DNA of 64,000 bases, from NCBI RefSeq assembly GCF_002953935.1, contig NZ_CP026514.1:806001-870000 (forward strand), read 5' to 3'. The notes beneath the pieces were generated by a model. It searched no databases, was not told the origin of the DNA, and saw nothing but the letters and a program-made list of their open reading frames with translations. Below are positions 44,148 to 53,475 of this stretch, in pieces. The position numbers were made by a program, and so were the translations under genes. How positions within the stretch are numbered: the first letter of the stretch is position 1; the number at the start of each line of letters is the position of its first letter. The stretch is from Arthrobacter sp. PGP41. GTDB taxonomy: Bacteria; Actinomycetota; Actinomycetes; Actinomycetales; Micrococcaceae.

Positions 44148-45094
44148 CCCTCACGCCCCTCGCCTCGAACAATGCCCTGGACGACGACCCCCGCCGCTAC
44201 GCCCACCTGAGCACCATCCGGCTTGAAGACCCGGACGCCATAGCCCGGGCCGCGAAGGCACGGCGCCGCCACCCCGGCCTGAAATACGGCAAGCAAAACT
44301 TCATTGTGGCTGCGGACCACCCCGCACGCGGCGCCCTTGCCGTCGGTTCGGATCCCGTGGCCATGGCAGACCGCCGGCAGTTGCTGGACCGGCTGCAAAT
44401 TGCACTGGCCAACCCGGACGTGGACGGCGTGCTTGCCTCGCCGGATATCATGGACGACCTGCTGCTGCTCGGCGCGCTTGAGGGCAAGCTGGTTTTCGGC
44501 TCGATGAACCGCGGCGGGCTCGCGGGCCTGGTCAACGAATTCGATGACCGCTTCACCGGCCACACGGCAGCAGCTCTTGAGGCCCTTGGTGCCGATGGCG
44601 GCAAGATGCTGACGCGCATCTGCCTCGGGGACCCGGACACGGTTGTCACTCTCGAAGCAACAGCCAAGGCTATTGATTCGCTTGCCGAGCGTAAGCTGAT
44701 CGCCATGGTGGAGCCCTTCCTGTCGGTCCGGGAAAACGGCCGCGTCCGGAACGACCTTTCAACGGACGCCGTGATCAAGTCCATCGCCATCGCTGAGGGC
44801 TTGGGCTCCACGAGCGCCTACACGTGGATGAAGCTTCCCGTCGTTGCGAACATGGAACGGGTCATGGCGGCCACCACCATGCCCACTGTCCTGCTGGGCG
44901 GGGACCCGGACAGCAGCCAGGACGAGGTTTTCGCAAGCTGGCAGGCAGCCCTCGCGCTGCCCGGGGTGCAGGGCCTTACCGTTGGCCGGACACTCCTGTA
45001 CCCGGCCGGCGGCGATGTTGCCGGCGCCGTTGCCACCGCCGCCTCGCTGCTGAACCACACCACCCCAAACCGAACCGAAGAAGTATCGGAGTAG
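44144..45094 (+). CDS. Cgl0159-family (beta/alpha)8 protein, aldolase-like
   Basis: A 316-residue predicted TIM-barrel protein of the Cgl0159 family found next to iolC in actinobacterial iol operons. Segments such as Phe-Ile-Val-Ala-Ala-Asp-His-Pro-Ala-Arg-Gly and Thr-Val-Leu-Leu-Gly-Gly-Asp-Pro resemble class-I DeoC/LacD-like aldolases. No separate IolJ aldolase is present in the operon, so it may cleave 2-deoxy-5-keto-6-phosphogluconate to dihydroxyacetone phosphate and malonate semialdehyde; this role is inferred from context. It starts with GTG in the iolC stop. Confidence 0.82.
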   Translation: MTLTPLASNNALDDDPRRYAHLSTIRLEDPDAIARAAKARRRHPGLKYGKQNFIVAADHPARGALAVGSDPVAMADRRQLLDRLQIALANPDVDGVLASPDIMDDLLLLGALEGKLVFGSMNRGGLAGLVNEFDDRFTGHTAAALEALGADGGKMLTRICLGDPDTVVTLEATAKAIDSLAERKLIAMVEPFLSVRENGRVRNDLSTDAVIKSIAIAEGLGSTSAYTWMKLPVVANMERVMAATTMPTVLLGGDPDSSQDEVFASWQAALALPGVQGLTVGRTLLYPAGGDVAGAVATAASLLNHTTPNRTEEVSE

Positions 45095-45101
45095 CCTCCC
45101 C

Positions 45102-47063
45102 ATGGGAACAACATCAGGAACTGCAACCCGCAGAATGACGGTCGCCCAGGCCGTGGTGGAATACCTTTCCAGGCAGTACACCGTGGACACGGTCGGGGGA
45201 GTGGATTACCGTGAGCGGCTGATCCCGGGAACCTTCGGCATCTTCGGGCACGGGAACGTGGCCGGTGTGGGCCAGGCGCTGAAGCAGTACCAGCAGCTGG
45301 ATCCGGCCATCATGCCGTACTACCAGGGCCGGAACGAGCAGGCCCAGGTGCATCAGGCCGTGGGCTATGCCCGGCACACCCGCCGCCGCCAGACGTTCGC
45401 GATCAGCACGTCCATCGGTCCTGGTTCCTCGAACCTGCTGACCGGTGCCGCTTTGGCGACGACCAACCGTTTGCCGGTGCTGCTGCTGCCCAGCGACACC
45501 TTTGCCACCCGCGCCGCGGATCCCGTGCTGCAGCAGCTGGAGCAGCCGTACGCCTACGACATCACCGTGAACGATTCGTTCCGGCCGCTGTCCAAGTTCT
45601 TTGACCGGGTGACCCGGCCGGAGCAGTTGTTCTCCGCGTTCCACCACGGCCTGCGCGTCCTGACGGACCCGGCTGAGACCGGTGCAGTGACCATTTCGCT
45701 GCCGCAGGATGTTCAGGCCGAGGCCTTCGACGTCCCTGCCGAGTTCCTGGCCGAACGCGAGTGGCGGATCCGCCGCCCGGACGCGGACGACGACGACATC
45801 GCCCGCGCCGCAGCGGCGATCCGTGCCGCGAAGCGCCCGCTGATCATCGCCGGCGGCGGCGTCCTGTACGCCTACGCCAACGACGAACTCGCGAAGTTCG
45901 TCGAACTGACGGGCATCCCGGTGGGCAACACGCAGGCCGGCGTCGGCGTCCTGCCCTGGGACCACACGTTCTCCCTGGGGGCGATTGGCTCCACGGGCAC
46001 GACGGCGGCGAACGCCATCGCTGCCGAGGCGGACCTGATCATCGGCATCGGCACCCGCTACGAGGACTTCACCACCGCGTCCCGCACAGCTTTCCAGAAC
46101 CCGGACGTACAGTTCATCAACATCAACGTCGCCCCGATCGACGCGTACAAGCACGGCACCACGCTGCCGATCGTCGCCGACGCCCGTAAGGCACTGGTGA
46201 AGCTCAACGCAGCTTTGGGCGGGTACCGCGTGGGCGCGGACCTGGAACAGAAAATCGAGGCCGAGAAGAAGCGCTGGGACACCACCGTGGACGCCGCGTT
46301 CAACACCCGCTACACCCCGCTGCCGGCGCAGAACGAGATCATCGGCGCCACGTCCCGGGCCATGGACGCCCAGGATGTTGTCATCTGCGCGGCCGGTTCC
46401 CTGCCCGGTGACCTGCACAAGATGTGGCGCGTCCGCGACCCCTTCGGCTACCACGTCGAGTACGCGTACTCCTGCATGGGCTACGAAATCCCGGGCGGGC
46501 TCGGCGTCAAGCGCGCCGCGCTGGCCGAAGCCGCCAACGGCGGAACCCGGCGCGACGTCGTCGTAATGGTGGGGGACGGCTCCTACCTGATGATGCACAC
46601 CGAACTGGTCACCGCCGTCGCCGAACGGATCAAGCTGATCGTGGTCCTGATCCAGAACCACGGCTACGCCTCCATCGGCTCGCTCTCGGAAATGCTCGGC
46701 TCACAGCGGTTCGGCACCCAGTACCGGGCGCTGAACGAGGAACAGCACAGCTTCGACGAAGGCGAGACCCTGCCCGTGGACCTGGCCCTGAACGCCGAGT
46801 CCCTGGGCGTGAAGGTCATCCGGATCGAACCGGGGGAGAAGGTCATTGCCGAACTCGAGCAGGCCATCCGCGACGCGAAGGCCGCCCCGGAACGCGGCGG
46901 GCCCATCCTGATCCACGTCGAATCCGACCCGCTGCTGGACGCCCCGTCCTCCGAGTCCTGGTGGGACGTGCCCGTCTCCCAGGTTTCCGAACTGGACTCG
47001 ACGAAAGCGGCATACCAGACCTACTCCGACCACAAAGCCCGCCAGCGCAAACTGCTCGGCTGA
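45102..47063 (+). CDS. iolD: 3D-(3,5/4)-trihydroxycyclohexane-1,2-dione acylhydrolase
   Basis: A 653-residue thiamine-diphosphate enzyme that opens the trihydroxycyclohexanedione ring to 5-deoxyglucuronate. Three domains are seen as in the acetolactate-synthase superfamily: N-terminal Pyr domain with catalytic Glu in Arg-Asn-Glu-Gln-Ala-Gln-Val-His, a central domain, and the C-terminal ThDP motif Gly-Asp-Gly-Ser-Tyr-Leu with Asn-His-Gly-Tyr-Ala-Ser-Ile-Gly. It begins 8 bases after the Cgl0159 gene. Confidence 0.96.
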   Translation: MGTTSGTATRRMTVAQAVVEYLSRQYTVDTVGGVDYRERLIPGTFGIFGHGNVAGVGQALKQYQQLDPAIMPYYQGRNEQAQVHQAVGYARHTRRRQTFAISTSIGPGSSNLLTGAALATTNRLPVLLLPSDTFATRAADPVLQQLEQPYAYDITVNDSFRPLSKFFDRVTRPEQLFSAFHHGLRVLTDPAETGAVTISLPQDVQAEAFDVPAEFLAEREWRIRRPDADDDDIARAAAAIRAAKRPLIIAGGGVLYAYANDELAKFVELTGIPVGNTQAGVGVLPWDHTFSLGAIGSTGTTAANAIAAEADLIIGIGTRYEDFTTASRTAFQNPDVQFININVAPIDAYKHGTTLPIVADARKALVKLNAALGGYRVGADLEQKIEAEKKRWDTTVDAAFNTRYTPLPAQNEIIGATSRAMDAQDVVICAAGSLPGDLHKMWRVRDPFGYHVEYAYSCMGYEIPGGLGVKRAALAEAANGGTRRDVVVMVGDGSYLMMHTELVTAVAERIKLIVVLIQNHGYASIGSLSEMLGSQRFGTQYRALNEEQHSFDEGETLPVDLALNAESLGVKVIRIEPGEKVIAELEQAIRDAKAAPERGGPILIHVESDPLLDAPSSESWWDVPVSQVSELDSTKAAYQTYSDHKARQRKLLG

Positions 47064-47103
47064 CACCCCACCCCGCACAGCCACAGACCAAGGAAGTCCA
47101 CAC

Positions 47104-48735
47104 ATGTCAACGACGACCACCACTGTCATCAACCACTTCATCGACGGCGCCGAAAGCGCCGGTGAGGGCGACCGCACCACCAACGTCTACAACCCGGCCA
47201 CCGGCCAGGTCAGTGCAGAGCTGCGCCTGGCGAACCGGGCGGACCTGGACGCAACGGTTGCCGCAGCCCGCAAGGCCGCCGACACCTGGGGCGATATCTC
47301 CCTGGCCAAGCGCACCGCCGTGCTGTTCAAGTTCCGCGAGCTGGTCGCAGCCCACGTGGACGACCTCGCTGCCCTGATCACTGCGGAGCACGGCAAGGTT
47401 CTTTCCGACGCCAAGGGCGAGATCGGCCGCGGCCTTGAGGTCATCGAATACGCCTGCGGGATTCCCACCCTGCTCAAGGGCGACTACTCCGACCAGGTCT
47501 CCACCGGCATCGACGTCTTCAACTTCCGCGAACCCCTCGGTGTGGTCGCAGGCATCACCCCGTTCAACTTCCCGGTCATGGTGCCGCTGTGGATGGCCCC
47601 GATGGCCATCGCCACCGGCAACGCCTTCATCCTCAAGCCCTCCGAACGCGACCCCTCCGCCTCGATGCTGCTGGCCAAGCTCTGGAAGCAGGCCGGCCTG
47701 CCCGACGGCGTGTTCCAGGTCCTGCACGGTGACAAGGAAACCGTGGACGGTCTCCTGACCCACCCGGACGTGGACGGCATCTCCTTCGTCGGCTCCACCC
47801 CGATCGCCCAGTACGTCCACGAGACCGCCACCAAGCACGGCAAGCGTGTCCAGGCACTGGGCGGGGCGAAGAACCACGCCATCATCATGCCCGACGCCGA
47901 CCTGGACAACGCCGCGGACCACCTCGCCGCCGCCGCTTTCGGCTCCGCCGGGGAACGCTGCATGGCCATCTCGGTCGCCGTCGCCGTCGGGGAAGCCGCA
48001 GACCTGATCGTCAAGAAGGTCGAAGAACGCGCCCTGGCCGTGAAGGTCAACAACGGCACCGCCCCCGACGCCGAAATGGGCCCGGTCATCACCCCCGCCT
48101 CCAAGGAACGCATCGTCCGGATCGTCACCGAAGCCGAACAGGCCGGCGCCGCGATGGTCGTTGACGGCCGCGACCTCGTGGTCCCCGGCCACGAGGACGG
48201 CTTCTGGGTCGGCCCCACCGTCATCGACCACGTCAAGACCGAGATGACCGCCTACACCGAGGAAATCTTCGGACCGGTCCTCGTTGTGGTCCGCGTTGAC
48301 AGCCTGGAGGACGGCATCGCGCTGATCAACGCCAACCCGTACGGCAACGGCACCGCCATCTTCACCTCCTCCGGCGCCGCAGCCCGCAAGTTCCAACGCT
48401 CCGTGACCGTCGGCATGATCGGCATCAACGTGCCCCTGCCCGTCCCGGTGGCCTACCACTCCTTCGGCGGCTGGAAAGCATCCCTCTTCGGCGACAAGCA
48501 CATCTACGGCCCCGAAGGCGTCTCCTTCTACACCCGCGGCAAGGTCATCACCTCCCGCTGGCCCGAACCCACGGCCGCTTCGGGCGCCTCCTACAACTTT
48601 CCCTCCCACGCGGACGATCACGCTGTACGGCACGACGGAATAGCGGAAGGACTCCCCGACGAGCTGGCGCACGGAGAAGACGCCGTTCCAGGCCGGGCCG
48701 ACGACGCCACTGAAGGCCGCGGACGGCGCGACTGA
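47104..48735 (+). CDS. iolA: CoA-acylating methylmalonate-semialdehyde dehydrogenase
   Basis: A 543-residue aldehyde dehydrogenase (also called mmsA) that converts malonate semialdehyde to acetyl-CoA (or methylmalonate semialdehyde to propionyl-CoA). The catalytic Cys286 is in Ser-Ala-Gly-Glu-Arg-Cys-Met-Ala-Ile-Ser, and the NAD site includes Thr-Pro-Phe-Asn-Phe-Pro. The family is usually about 500 residues; the C-terminal roughly 40 residues here (after Pro-Ser-His-Ala) are an unusual charged, low-complexity extension. It lies 40 bases after iolD. Confidence 0.95.
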   Translation: MSTTTTTVINHFIDGAESAGEGDRTTNVYNPATGQVSAELRLANRADLDATVAAARKAADTWGDISLAKRTAVLFKFRELVAAHVDDLAALITAEHGKVLSDAKGEIGRGLEVIEYACGIPTLLKGDYSDQVSTGIDVFNFREPLGVVAGITPFNFPVMVPLWMAPMAIATGNAFILKPSERDPSASMLLAKLWKQAGLPDGVFQVLHGDKETVDGLLTHPDVDGISFVGSTPIAQYVHETATKHGKRVQALGGAKNHAIIMPDADLDNAADHLAAAAFGSAGERCMAISVAVAVGEAADLIVKKVEERALAVKVNNGTAPDAEMGPVITPASKERIVRIVTEAEQAGAAMVVDGRDLVVPGHEDGFWVGPTVIDHVKTEMTAYTEEIFGPVLVVVRVDSLEDGIALINANPYGNGTAIFTSSGAAARKFQRSVTVGMIGINVPLPVPVAYHSFGGWKASLFGDKHIYGPEGVSFYTRGKVITSRWPEPTAASGASYNFPSHADDHAVRHDGIAEGLPDELAHGEDAVPGRADDATEGRGRRD

Positions 48736-48793
48736 CCCCTTCGACCTACGCCATCCCGGCTGAGCACCCCGACAACAGAAAGACAACGCTGTC

Positions 48794-49705
48794 ATGACTG
48801 ACAACAAACTGATCATCGGCACGGCGCCGGACTCCTGGGGCGTCTGGTTCCCGGATGACCCCAAGCAGACGCCGTGGGAACGGTTCCTCGATGAGGTTGC
48901 CGAGTCCGGCTACAAGTGGATCGAACTGGGCCCTTACGGCTACCTCCCCACCGACCCCGCACGGCTGGCCGAGGAGCTCAAGCAGCGCGACCTTAAGGTG
49001 TGCGCCGGCACGGTCTTCACAGCCTTCCACCGCGGCTTGGAGCAGTGGGAAACCGCCTGGGAGCCGGCCCGCAAAGTTGCCGAACTGACCGCCGCGATGG
49101 GCGGCGAACACATCGTGGTCATTCCCGCCATGTGGCGCGACGACGTTACCGGCGAAGCCGTCGAAAGCGGCACGCTGAGCGAGAAGGCGTGGAGCGACCT
49201 CTTCGACGGCCACAACCGCCTGGGCAAAACCCTCCTGGAGGACTTCGGCCTGAAGCAGCAGTTCCACTCCCACGCCGACTCACATGTGGGTGCGCAGGAA
49301 GACATCGAGCACCTCCTGGCTGCAACCGATCCGCAGTATTTGAACCTTTGCCTGGATACGGGCCATGCCGAGTACTGCGGCGCATCAAGCCTGGAGCTCA
49401 TCAAGAACTACCCGGACCGGATCGGCTACCTGCACCTGAAGCAGATCAACCCGGAGATCCTTAAGAAGGTCAACGAGGAAAACATGACCTGGGCTGCCGC
49501 CAACCTGGCAGGCGTTATGACCGAGCCGCCGAACGGCCTGCCGGACCTGCGCGCCGTCATCGAAGCGGTGGAGGGCCTCAACCGCCCCATCTTCGGCATC
49601 GTGGAGCAGGACATGTACCCGGTGGCCTTCGACGTGCCCATGCCGATCGCCAAGCGCACCCGCAACTACCTGCTGTCCTGCGGTTCCCGAACCACCGTCA
49701 ATTGA
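48794..49705 (+). CDS. iolE: Inosose dehydratase, IolE-like
   Basis: A 303-residue AP-endonuclease-2/xylose-isomerase TIM barrel. The opening Gly-Thr-Ala-Pro-Asp-Ser-Trp-Gly-Val-Trp-Phe and the metal-site segments Gln-Phe-His-Ser-His-Ala-Asp and Leu-Asp-Thr-Gly-His-Ala-Glu are typical of actinobacterial IolE, which dehydrates 2-keto-myo-inositol. It lies in the iol operon between iolA and iolG. Confidence 0.92.
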   Translation: MTDNKLIIGTAPDSWGVWFPDDPKQTPWERFLDEVAESGYKWIELGPYGYLPTDPARLAEELKQRDLKVCAGTVFTAFHRGLEQWETAWEPARKVAELTAAMGGEHIVVIPAMWRDDVTGEAVESGTLSEKAWSDLFDGHNRLGKTLLEDFGLKQQFHSHADSHVGAQEDIEHLLAATDPQYLNLCLDTGHAEYCGASSLELIKNYPDRIGYLHLKQINPEILKKVNEENMTWAAANLAGVMTEPPNGLPDLRAVIEAVEGLNRPIFGIVEQDMYPVAFDVPMPIAKRTRNYLLSCGSRTTVN

Positions 49706-49749
49706 CACAAGACAGCCCGCATCCGTTACAGATACAGAAGGACGAAACA

Positions 49750-50763
49750 ATGACTCAAAACCTCCGCGTCGCCGTCATCGGCGCCGGACGCATGGGCGCC
49801 GACCACATCCAGCGGCTCAACACCCGCATCCACGGAGCCGAGGTGGCCGCCGTCGTCGACGTTGACCTGGCCCGCGCACAGGCAGCCATTGAAGGCATCC
49901 CGGGCGCTGTTGCCCTTGCCGACGCCGAGGAAGCGCTCAACAACGGCGACGTCAACGCAGTACTCATTGCCACCCCGGGCTTCCTGCACGAGGACATCCT
50001 GCTCAAGGCCATTGCCAAGGACATCCCCATCCTCTGCGAGAAGCCGCTGACCCCGGACGCCGAGTCTTCCTGGAAGATCGTCCAGGCCGAGGTTGCACTG
50101 GGCCACAAGCGCATCCAGGTGGGCTTCATGCGCCGCTTCGACGCCGAGTACGCGGCACTGGGTGGAATCATCCGGAACGGTGAACTGGGCGAGCTGCTGA
50201 TGCTGCACCACCAGCACCGCAACCCCACCACGCCGGCCGGCTTCACCAACGAGATGCTGATCAACGACTCCGTTGTGCACGAGTTCGACGCCATCAGGTA
50301 CTTCACCGGTGAAGAAATCACCAGCGTCCAGGTCCGCCTGGGCAAGGCGACCAGGAACGCGCCCGCAGGCCAGCACGACCCCCAGCACGTCCTGCTGGAG
50401 ACCGAGTCAGGTGTCCTGGCCGACGTCGAAATCTACGTCAACGCCAAGTTCGGCTATGAAGTGGCCACGCAGGCGTCCTTCGAAGAGGGCATCGTCAGCA
50501 TCGGCGGGGACAAGGGACCCTACACCCGCAGCGCAGGCCACTGGGGCGGCAACGTCACGCCCGGCTTCGAGGAGCGCTTCGGTGCGGCATACGACGTCGA
50601 AATCCAGTCATGGGTGGACGCGGCACTTAAGGGCGGGATCGGCGGTCCCACGGCCTGGGACGGTTACGCCACCGCAGCCTGCTGCGAAGCAGGTGTCGAG
50701 GCACAGAAGAACGGTGAGAAGGTCGCCGTGAAGCTTGCCCCCAAGCCAGACCTCTACAGCTAG
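49750..50763 (+). CDS. iolG: myo-inositol 2-dehydrogenase
   Basis: A 337-residue NAD-dependent Gfo/Idh/MocA dehydrogenase for the first step of inositol catabolism. Rossmann motif Gly-Ala-Gly-Arg-Met-Gly at residues 11-16, Glu-Lys-Pro near residue 96, and a catalytic His in Asp-Ser-Val-Val-His-Glu-Phe-Asp. The ATG at 49750 was chosen because AGAAGGA precedes it and the Rossmann motif then starts at the usual position; the frame upstream is non-homologous. Confidence 0.94.
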   Translation: MTQNLRVAVIGAGRMGADHIQRLNTRIHGAEVAAVVDVDLARAQAAIEGIPGAVALADAEEALNNGDVNAVLIATPGFLHEDILLKAIAKDIPILCEKPLTPDAESSWKIVQAEVALGHKRIQVGFMRRFDAEYAALGGIIRNGELGELLMLHHQHRNPTTPAGFTNEMLINDSVVHEFDAIRYFTGEEITSVQVRLGKATRNAPAGQHDPQHVLLETESGVLADVEIYVNAKFGYEVATQASFEEGIVSIGGDKGPYTRSAGHWGGNVTPGFEERFGAAYDVEIQSWVDAALKGGIGGPTAWDGYATAACCEAGVEAQKNGEKVAVKLAPKPDLYS

Positions 50764-50799
50764 CCCCATCCTGACTGATCCACAACGGAGTGTTTTTTC

Positions 50800-51672
50800 G
50801 TGAAAATCGCACTTGACCCTACGCCCTTCCACCACTCGCACAGCCTGCTCGAATTCCCGAAGGTGGTGGCGGACCTCGGCTACAAGTACATGCAGATGAC
50901 CCCGCACGCGGACTTGATCCCCTTCTACAACCACCCCAAGGCCGATGACGAACTCGTGGGTCAGCTCAGCAAGGCCTGCCGGGACGCGGGGATTGAGATC
51001 GCGTCCGTGCTGCCCGTGCTCCGCTGGTCCGGCCCGGACGAGGATGCCCGCGAAGCAGCAGTCCGCTACTGGAAGCGGGTCATCCAGATCACGGTGGACC
51101 TCGGCGTCGGCACCATCAACACGGAGTTCAGCGGAAGGCCGGAGAAGGCCGAGGAGTCCGAGCGGGCCTTCTACCGTTCCATGGAGGAGCTCCTGCCGAT
51201 CATTGAACGCGAGGGCCTCGACCTTCTGATCGACCCGCACCCGGACGACTTCGTGGAGGAAGGCCTGGCAGCGATCCGGGTGATCAGGGGGCTGAACTCG
51301 AAGAACGTGGGCCTGGTCTACGTGGCCTCGCACAGCTTCCACATGCAGAACGCACCGCTGGACATCATGCGGGCAGCGGGGGACAAGCTGCGCCTGGTCC
51401 ATGTTGCCGACACCATGAACCACCATGCCTCGCACGGGCTGCGGTACATCACCAATCCGCCGGGCAACCCCGTCCGCGTGCACCAGCACCTGAAGATCGG
51501 TGACGGCGACGTCAACTGGGACGAATTCTTCGGCGGGCTGAAGGAAATTGGATTCCTGGACCGGGAGGACACCGTGATGGTGTCGAGCGTTTTTGCGGAG
51601 GACGAGAAGGCTGATGAGGTTTCCCGGTACCAGCTGGAGACGATGAAGGCCTACATCGCCAAGACGAAGTAG
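50800..51672 (+). CDS. Sugar-phosphate isomerase/epimerase, IolH-like
   Basis: A 290-residue TIM-barrel protein of the AP-endonuclease-2 superfamily, matching the IolH position in iol operons ([10 protein letters not shown] start; [15 protein letters not shown]). Its exact reaction in the pathway is not firmly known. It starts with GTG, 36 bases after iolG, and its last base is the first base of the next gene's start codon. Confidence 0.85.
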   Translation: MKIALDPTPFHHSHSLLEFPKVVADLGYKYMQMTPHADLIPFYNHPKADDELVGQLSKACRDAGIEIASVLPVLRWSGPDEDAREAAVRYWKRVIQITVDLGVGTINTEFSGRPEKAEESERAFYRSMEELLPIIEREGLDLLIDPHPDDFVEEGLAAIRVIRGLNSKNVGLVYVASHSFHMQNAPLDIMRAAGDKLRLVHVADTMNHHASHGLRYITNPPGNPVRVHQHLKIGDGDVNWDEFFGGLKEIGFLDREDTVMVSSVFAEDEKADEVSRYQLETMKAYIAKTK

Positions 51673-53141
51673 TGGATGCGCGGATGGAACACAGCAAAGG
51701 AATCTTAACGGAGTCCGAATCCCCGGAAGTGGCCATCGGCGGGGGAGCGCCCCCGAAGGTCACTCAATCCGATCCGAGAAAGTTCATGCGGAAGGTGGCC
51801 CTGTTCTCCACCTTCGGCGGCTTGCTTTTTGGCTACGACACCGGAGTCATCAACGGCGCCCTCCCATTTATGCAGCGCGACCTTGGCCTTACACCGCTGA
51901 CCGAGGGCCTCGTCACGTCGACGCTGCTCTTCGGGGCTGCCTTCGGAGCCATCAGCGCCGGACGGCTCTCGGACCGCTTCGGCAGGCGCAAAACCATCAT
52001 GGGGCTGGCGCTGATCTTCGTTGCCGCCACCATCTTCTGCACCATCTCGCCCAGCACTGAACTGCTGATTGCGGCAAGGACCCTGCTGGGGCTCGCAGTG
52101 GGCGGCGCGTCGGTAATTGTCCCCGTGTACCTTGCGGAGATGTCGCCGGCGGCCCAGCGTGGCCGCATCGTCACGCAGAACGAACTGATGATCGTCACCG
52201 GCCAGTTCCTCGCCTTCACGTTCAATGCAGTGCTGGGCAACGCCTTCCCGGAAGAGGCCAACATATGGCGGTGGATGCTCGTGATCGCTACTTTGCCGGC
52301 TGTGGTGCTGTGGTTCGGGATGCTGGTCCTGCCGGAAAGCCCGCGCTGGCTGGCGTCTGCCGGCCGGTTCGGTGCTGTCCTGGAGGTGCTGCGCTCCACC
52401 CGCGCTGCCGGGGAGGTGCCGGCGGAGTTCGACGAAGTGCGGCAGGCGGCCCGTGAGGACTACCAGGCCAAACTCGGAACGGTCAAGGACCTTACCGTCC
52501 CCTGGATTCGCAGGATCTTCGTGGTGGGTCTCGGCATGGCGATCATCAACCAGATCAGCGGCGTCAATGCGATCATGTACTACGGAACGTCCATCCTGTC
52601 TTCATCAGGATTCGGCGACCAGGGCGCCCTGATCGCAAACGTTCTCAACGGCATTACCTCCGTAGTGGCCGTGGTTATAGGCATGTACCTGATGTCGCGT
52701 GTGCCCCGTAAACCCATGCTGATTGTGGGACTTTGCGGCACAGCCACATCCCTGCTGGCCATCGCGATGATCTCTCTGGCCCTGCCGGAAAGCACCCTTC
52801 GCGGCTACCTGGTATTGCTGTTCATGGTGACGTTCCTGGCCTCTATGCAGGGCTGCATCGGCACCGTGACCTGGCTGACCATGTCCGAGATCTTCCCGAT
52901 GCACGTCCGCGGTGTCGCTATGGGAATCTGCGTGTTCGTCTTGTGGATGGTCAACTTCCTCATCGGCTTCTTCTTCCCGCAGATGGTTTCGTGGATCGGA
53001 GTATCGGCCACCTTCCTCATCTTCGTGGCACTGCAGATCTGCGCGATCGCCTGGGTCAAGCGGATGGTCCCGGAAACCAAGGACAAGTCGCTCGAGGAGC
53101 TTGAGCACCTCTTCAAAGAGCGTTCCGGCATAAACGCCTAA
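51672..53141 (+). CDS. MFS sugar porter, probable inositol transporter
   Basis: A 489-residue twelve-span major facilitator of the sugar porter family. Diagnostic motifs are [24 protein letters not shown] and Val-Pro-Glu-Thr-Lys. Its place at the end of the iol operon points to proton-coupled myo-inositol uptake (IolT-like). The GTG at 51672 gives the longest form; an ATG at 51684 is an alternative and neither has a clear ribosome site. Confidence 0.92.
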   Translation: MDARMEHSKGILTESESPEVAIGGGAPPKVTQSDPRKFMRKVALFSTFGGLLFGYDTGVINGALPFMQRDLGLTPLTEGLVTSTLLFGAAFGAISAGRLSDRFGRRKTIMGLALIFVAATIFCTISPSTELLIAARTLLGLAVGGASVIVPVYLAEMSPAAQRGRIVTQNELMIVTGQFLAFTFNAVLGNAFPEEANIWRWMLVIATLPAVVLWFGMLVLPESPRWLASAGRFGAVLEVLRSTRAAGEVPAEFDEVRQAAREDYQAKLGTVKDLTVPWIRRIFVVGLGMAIINQISGVNAIMYYGTSILSSSGFGDQGALIANVLNGITSVVAVVIGMYLMSRVPRKPMLIVGLCGTATSLLAIAMISLALPESTLRGYLVLLFMVTFLASMQGCIGTVTWLTMSEIFPMHVRGVAMGICVFVLWMVNFLIGFFFPQMVSWIGVSATFLIFVALQICAIAWVKRMVPETKDKSLEELEHLFKERSGINA

Positions 53142-53192
53142 ACCCCTCGACGCAAGGCACCCTCAGTGCAATAGAAACGCCCGACGCCGGCT

Positions 53193-53285
53193 GGCGTCCC
53201 CGCCAACACCATCGCTGCCGGCGTCCCAGCACAAGTCCTGCGCACCATCATCGACGCCGACCGCACCGGGTGGACACCCTCCTGA
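53193..53285 (+). pseudogene. C-terminal remnant of a hexapeptide-repeat sugar O-acetyltransferase
   Basis: Thirty codons and a stop, starting Gly-Val-Pro-Ala-Asn-Thr-Ile-Ala-Ala-Gly-Val-Pro-Ala-Gln-Val-Leu-Arg, match the conserved end of maltose/galactoside O-acetyltransferases. No start or upstream domain remains. It is part of the 334-base gap between two convergent transcription units; the rest of the gap shows a small hairpin (CGGTTTC-CCGAAACC near 53334) and the terminator below. Confidence 0.65.
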
Positions 53286-53416
53286 TCTTCATCGGTCGGA
53301 TTACAGTCGGTCGGCAGCATCTCCATTGAACTTCGGTTTCCCGAAACCCTGCCCTCCGAAGACACCAGGCACACGCGACGGAGGACCTAAGGCGAATCGC
53401 GGCCGTGGCGGGAAAG

Positions 53417-53456
53417 CCAGCAGGAGGAGCGGCGCGTGTGCGCCACCCCTCCTGCT
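53417..53456. terminator. Bidirectional terminator between the MFS and isomerase genes
   Basis: CAGCAGGAGG (53417-53426) pairs perfectly with CCTCCTGCTG (53447-53456), and GGCGC with GCGCC inside. It lies between convergent genes, with no strong T tract. Confidence 0.7.
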
Positions 53457-53475
53457 GTGCGGGTTTGTTGTGCGA

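Noticed and set aside
47107..48864. Long open frame antisense to the methylmalonate-semialdehyde dehydrogenase gene
   Set aside because: Gly/Val/Asp-rich translation with no domain; an artefact of GC-rich third codon positions in the true gene.
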